Shown: in pieces, positions 62,904 through 64,000 of the stretch | Position numbering within the stretch: the first letter of the stretch is position 1 | How the letters are laid out: the number at the start of each line of letters is the position of its first letter | DNA from: an uncultured bacterium | Lineage (GTDB): Bacteria; Bacteroidota; Bacteroidia; Bacteroidales; Bacteroidaceae | Reading direction: 5' to 3' | Length of the DNA stretch: 64,000 nucleotides | Assembly (NCBI GenBank): GCA_905215555.1 | Contig: CAJMQU010000002.1 | Location: 62,001 to 126,000, forward strand | Translations under genes and position numbers: made by a program | The notes under the pieces: model-generated | What the model saw: the letters and a program-made list of their open reading frames with translations, nothing else | Database searches by the model: none | What the model was told of the DNA's origin: nothing

Positions 62904-64000
62904 TTATCTGCCCGAAAGTACCAGCAGGACGTTTATATCGCTTGGCGATACTCCCGGAATCCGGCTTGCCTGGGCAATTGTTTCCGGGTCAATCTTTACC
63001 AGCTTTTGTCTGGCTTCGGTGGAAAGGGACTGGATGGAATTATAATCGAACTTTCCTTTTATTTTGATGCTTTCCAGACGCGCCAGTTTGTCGGCGATGA
63101 TTCGTTCGCGTCCGATGTACCCTTCATACTTGATAAGAATTTCGGCTGCTTCAATGATCTCTTCTTTCCTCTCGGTGATCTTATCCAGTTCCCGGCGGAA
63201 GGCATCGACATGTTCAGCCATGTTCTTGATGGTGACTTGCGGACGGTTTATCAAATCTATTAATTTACATCCTTGACGCAGGGGAGTGGTGCCTAATTTC
63301 TCTAATGCTGGATTAATTAGCGCCGGTTTCATCGAATAGCTGCGGGCGAACTCTACAATGTTGTTGATGGCTTCACGTTTCCGTGTCAACAGCTCGTAAC
63401 GGTCGCTCTTGACGAGTCCGAGTTTCCACGCCTTTTCAGTAAGGCGCATATCAGCATCGTCCATACGTAATAAGATGCGGTATTCCGCACGTGAAGTAAA
63501 CATACGATACGGTTCGTCTACTCCTTTTGTGACGAGGTCGTCGATTAATACGCCGATATACGCTTCATCGCGTGCCAAAGTAAACGGCTCGCCGCCGTGG
63601 CAATTGATGTGTGCATTGATGCCGGCAATGATTCCTTGTCCGGCGGCTTCCTCGTATCCGGTGGTTCCGTTCACCTGTCCGGCAAAGAACAGATTCTTGA
63701 TTTTCTTCGTTTCCAACGTATGCTTCAGTTGGGTAGGGTCGAAGTAGTCATATTCGATGGCATAGCCCGGACGGTAGATAACCAAATCCTTGAATGCGGG
63801 GATCTTTTTTAATGCTTCGATTTGGATGTTCATCGGGAGTGAAGAAGAGAAACCGTTCAAATAAAGTTCTTGTGTGGTTTCTCCTTCAGGCTCCAGGAAG
63901 AGTTGGTGCTGTCCCTTGTCGGGGAAAGTGACGATTTTAGTCTCGATGCTGGGGCAATAGCGCGGACCGATGCTTTGGATTTGTCCGTTGAAAAGGGGAG
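62904..64000 (-). CDS. mnmG: tRNA uridine-5-carboxymethylaminomethyl modification enzyme MnmG (C-terminal part)
   Basis: The frame is open to the window edge, so only the last ~365 codons are present. It continues upstream of the first in-window Met (63860) with PLFNGQIQSIGPRYCPSIET, a well-known MnmG stretch. Further motifs are LYLNGFSSSLPMNIQ, FAGQVNGTTGYEEAAGQG and FTSRAEYRILLRMDDADMRL; the C-terminal helical domain ends at ISDIN-like SPSDINVLLVLSGR. With MnmE it modifies wobble uridine-34 of certain tRNAs using FAD. The 5' end lies outside the window. Confidence 0.96.
   Translation of the reverse strand, partial: PLFNGQIQSIGPRYCPSIETKIVTFPDKGQHQLFLEPEGETTQELYLNGFSSSLPMNIQIEALKKIPAFKDLVIYRPGYAIEYDYFDPTQLKHTLETKKIKNLFFAGQVNGTTGYEEAAGQGIIAGINAHINCHGGEPFTLARDEAYIGVLIDDLVTKGVDEPYRMFTSRAEYRILLRMDDADMRLTEKAWKLGLVKSDRYELLTRKREAINNIVEFARSYSMKPALINPALEKLGTTPLRQGCKLIDLINRPQVTIKNMAEHVDAFRRELDKITERKEEIIEAAEILIKYEGYIGRERIIADKLARLESIKIKGKFDYNSIQSLSTEARQKLVKIDPETIAQASRIPGVSPSDINVLLVLSGR

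Overview
The window looks like a chromosomal segment of a gut Bacteroides species (Bacteroidota). The evidence is two SusC/SusD glycan-utilisation loci, Bacteroidota-type promoters (TTTG about 19-21 nt before TAnnTTTG), lipoprotein signals with a Cys soon after the hydrophobic stretch, and family members typical of the genus (DUF5017, DUF1735/DUF5013, DUF3836, GH76, GH125, GH127). I saw no rRNA, tRNA or CRISPR array.

Layout. (1) Positions 148-28102 form a large polysaccharide utilisation locus (PUL 1). A LacI-family regulator (27074-28102, +) is divergent from a SusC/SusD operon running left to 8171. That operon holds SusC, SusD with an inserted beta domain, a DUF5017 lipoprotein, an unclassified six-hairpin-like protein, an SGNH/SASA esterase, GH29, two alpha/beta hydrolases, GH127, GH3 and a protein fusing an SGNH esterase to an alpha/beta hydrolase. 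A second operon (7938 to 148) holds a double-sandwich protein, a pectate-lyase-like beta-helix protein, a cytosolic FAD oxidoreductase and a sodium/solute symporter. Both operons carry the same perfect 20-bp palindrome, each exactly 47 nt upstream of a -7 box, so they look like one regulon. (2) Positions 28167-32990 are an accessory zone: remnants of an acyltransferase and an esterase, an AAA-ATPase/PD-(D/E)XK protein, an HU-like protein and a divergent VirE/DUF3874 protein, with four 22-bp tandem repeats between the last two. (3) Positions 33220-44174 are a second PUL (PUL 2), probably for alpha-mannan: GH76, GH125, SusC (frameshifted), SusD, a surface lipoprotein and a second GH127-type enzyme. 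(4) Positions 44668-46605 encode a sugar transporter and ribokinase, divergent from a 513-aa uncharacterised helical protein. (5) Positions 48553-64000 are mostly housekeeping: lgt, panE, ychF, an HD hydrolase, a DUF3836 protein, polA, a polyprenyl synthase, deoC, a MazG-like protein, dtd, uvrC, apt and partial mnmG. A broken ORF6N gene sits among them and a parS-like site lies between apt and mnmG.

How PUL 1 may work (inference): SusC/D and the lipoproteins capture a heavily esterified plant-type glycan. Extracytoplasmic esterases remove acyl groups, and GH29, GH127, GH3 and the beta-helix protein cut glycosidic linkages. The symporter brings a product into the cytosol, where the FAD oxidoreductase acts. 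LacI senses a cytosolic sugar and controls both promoters.
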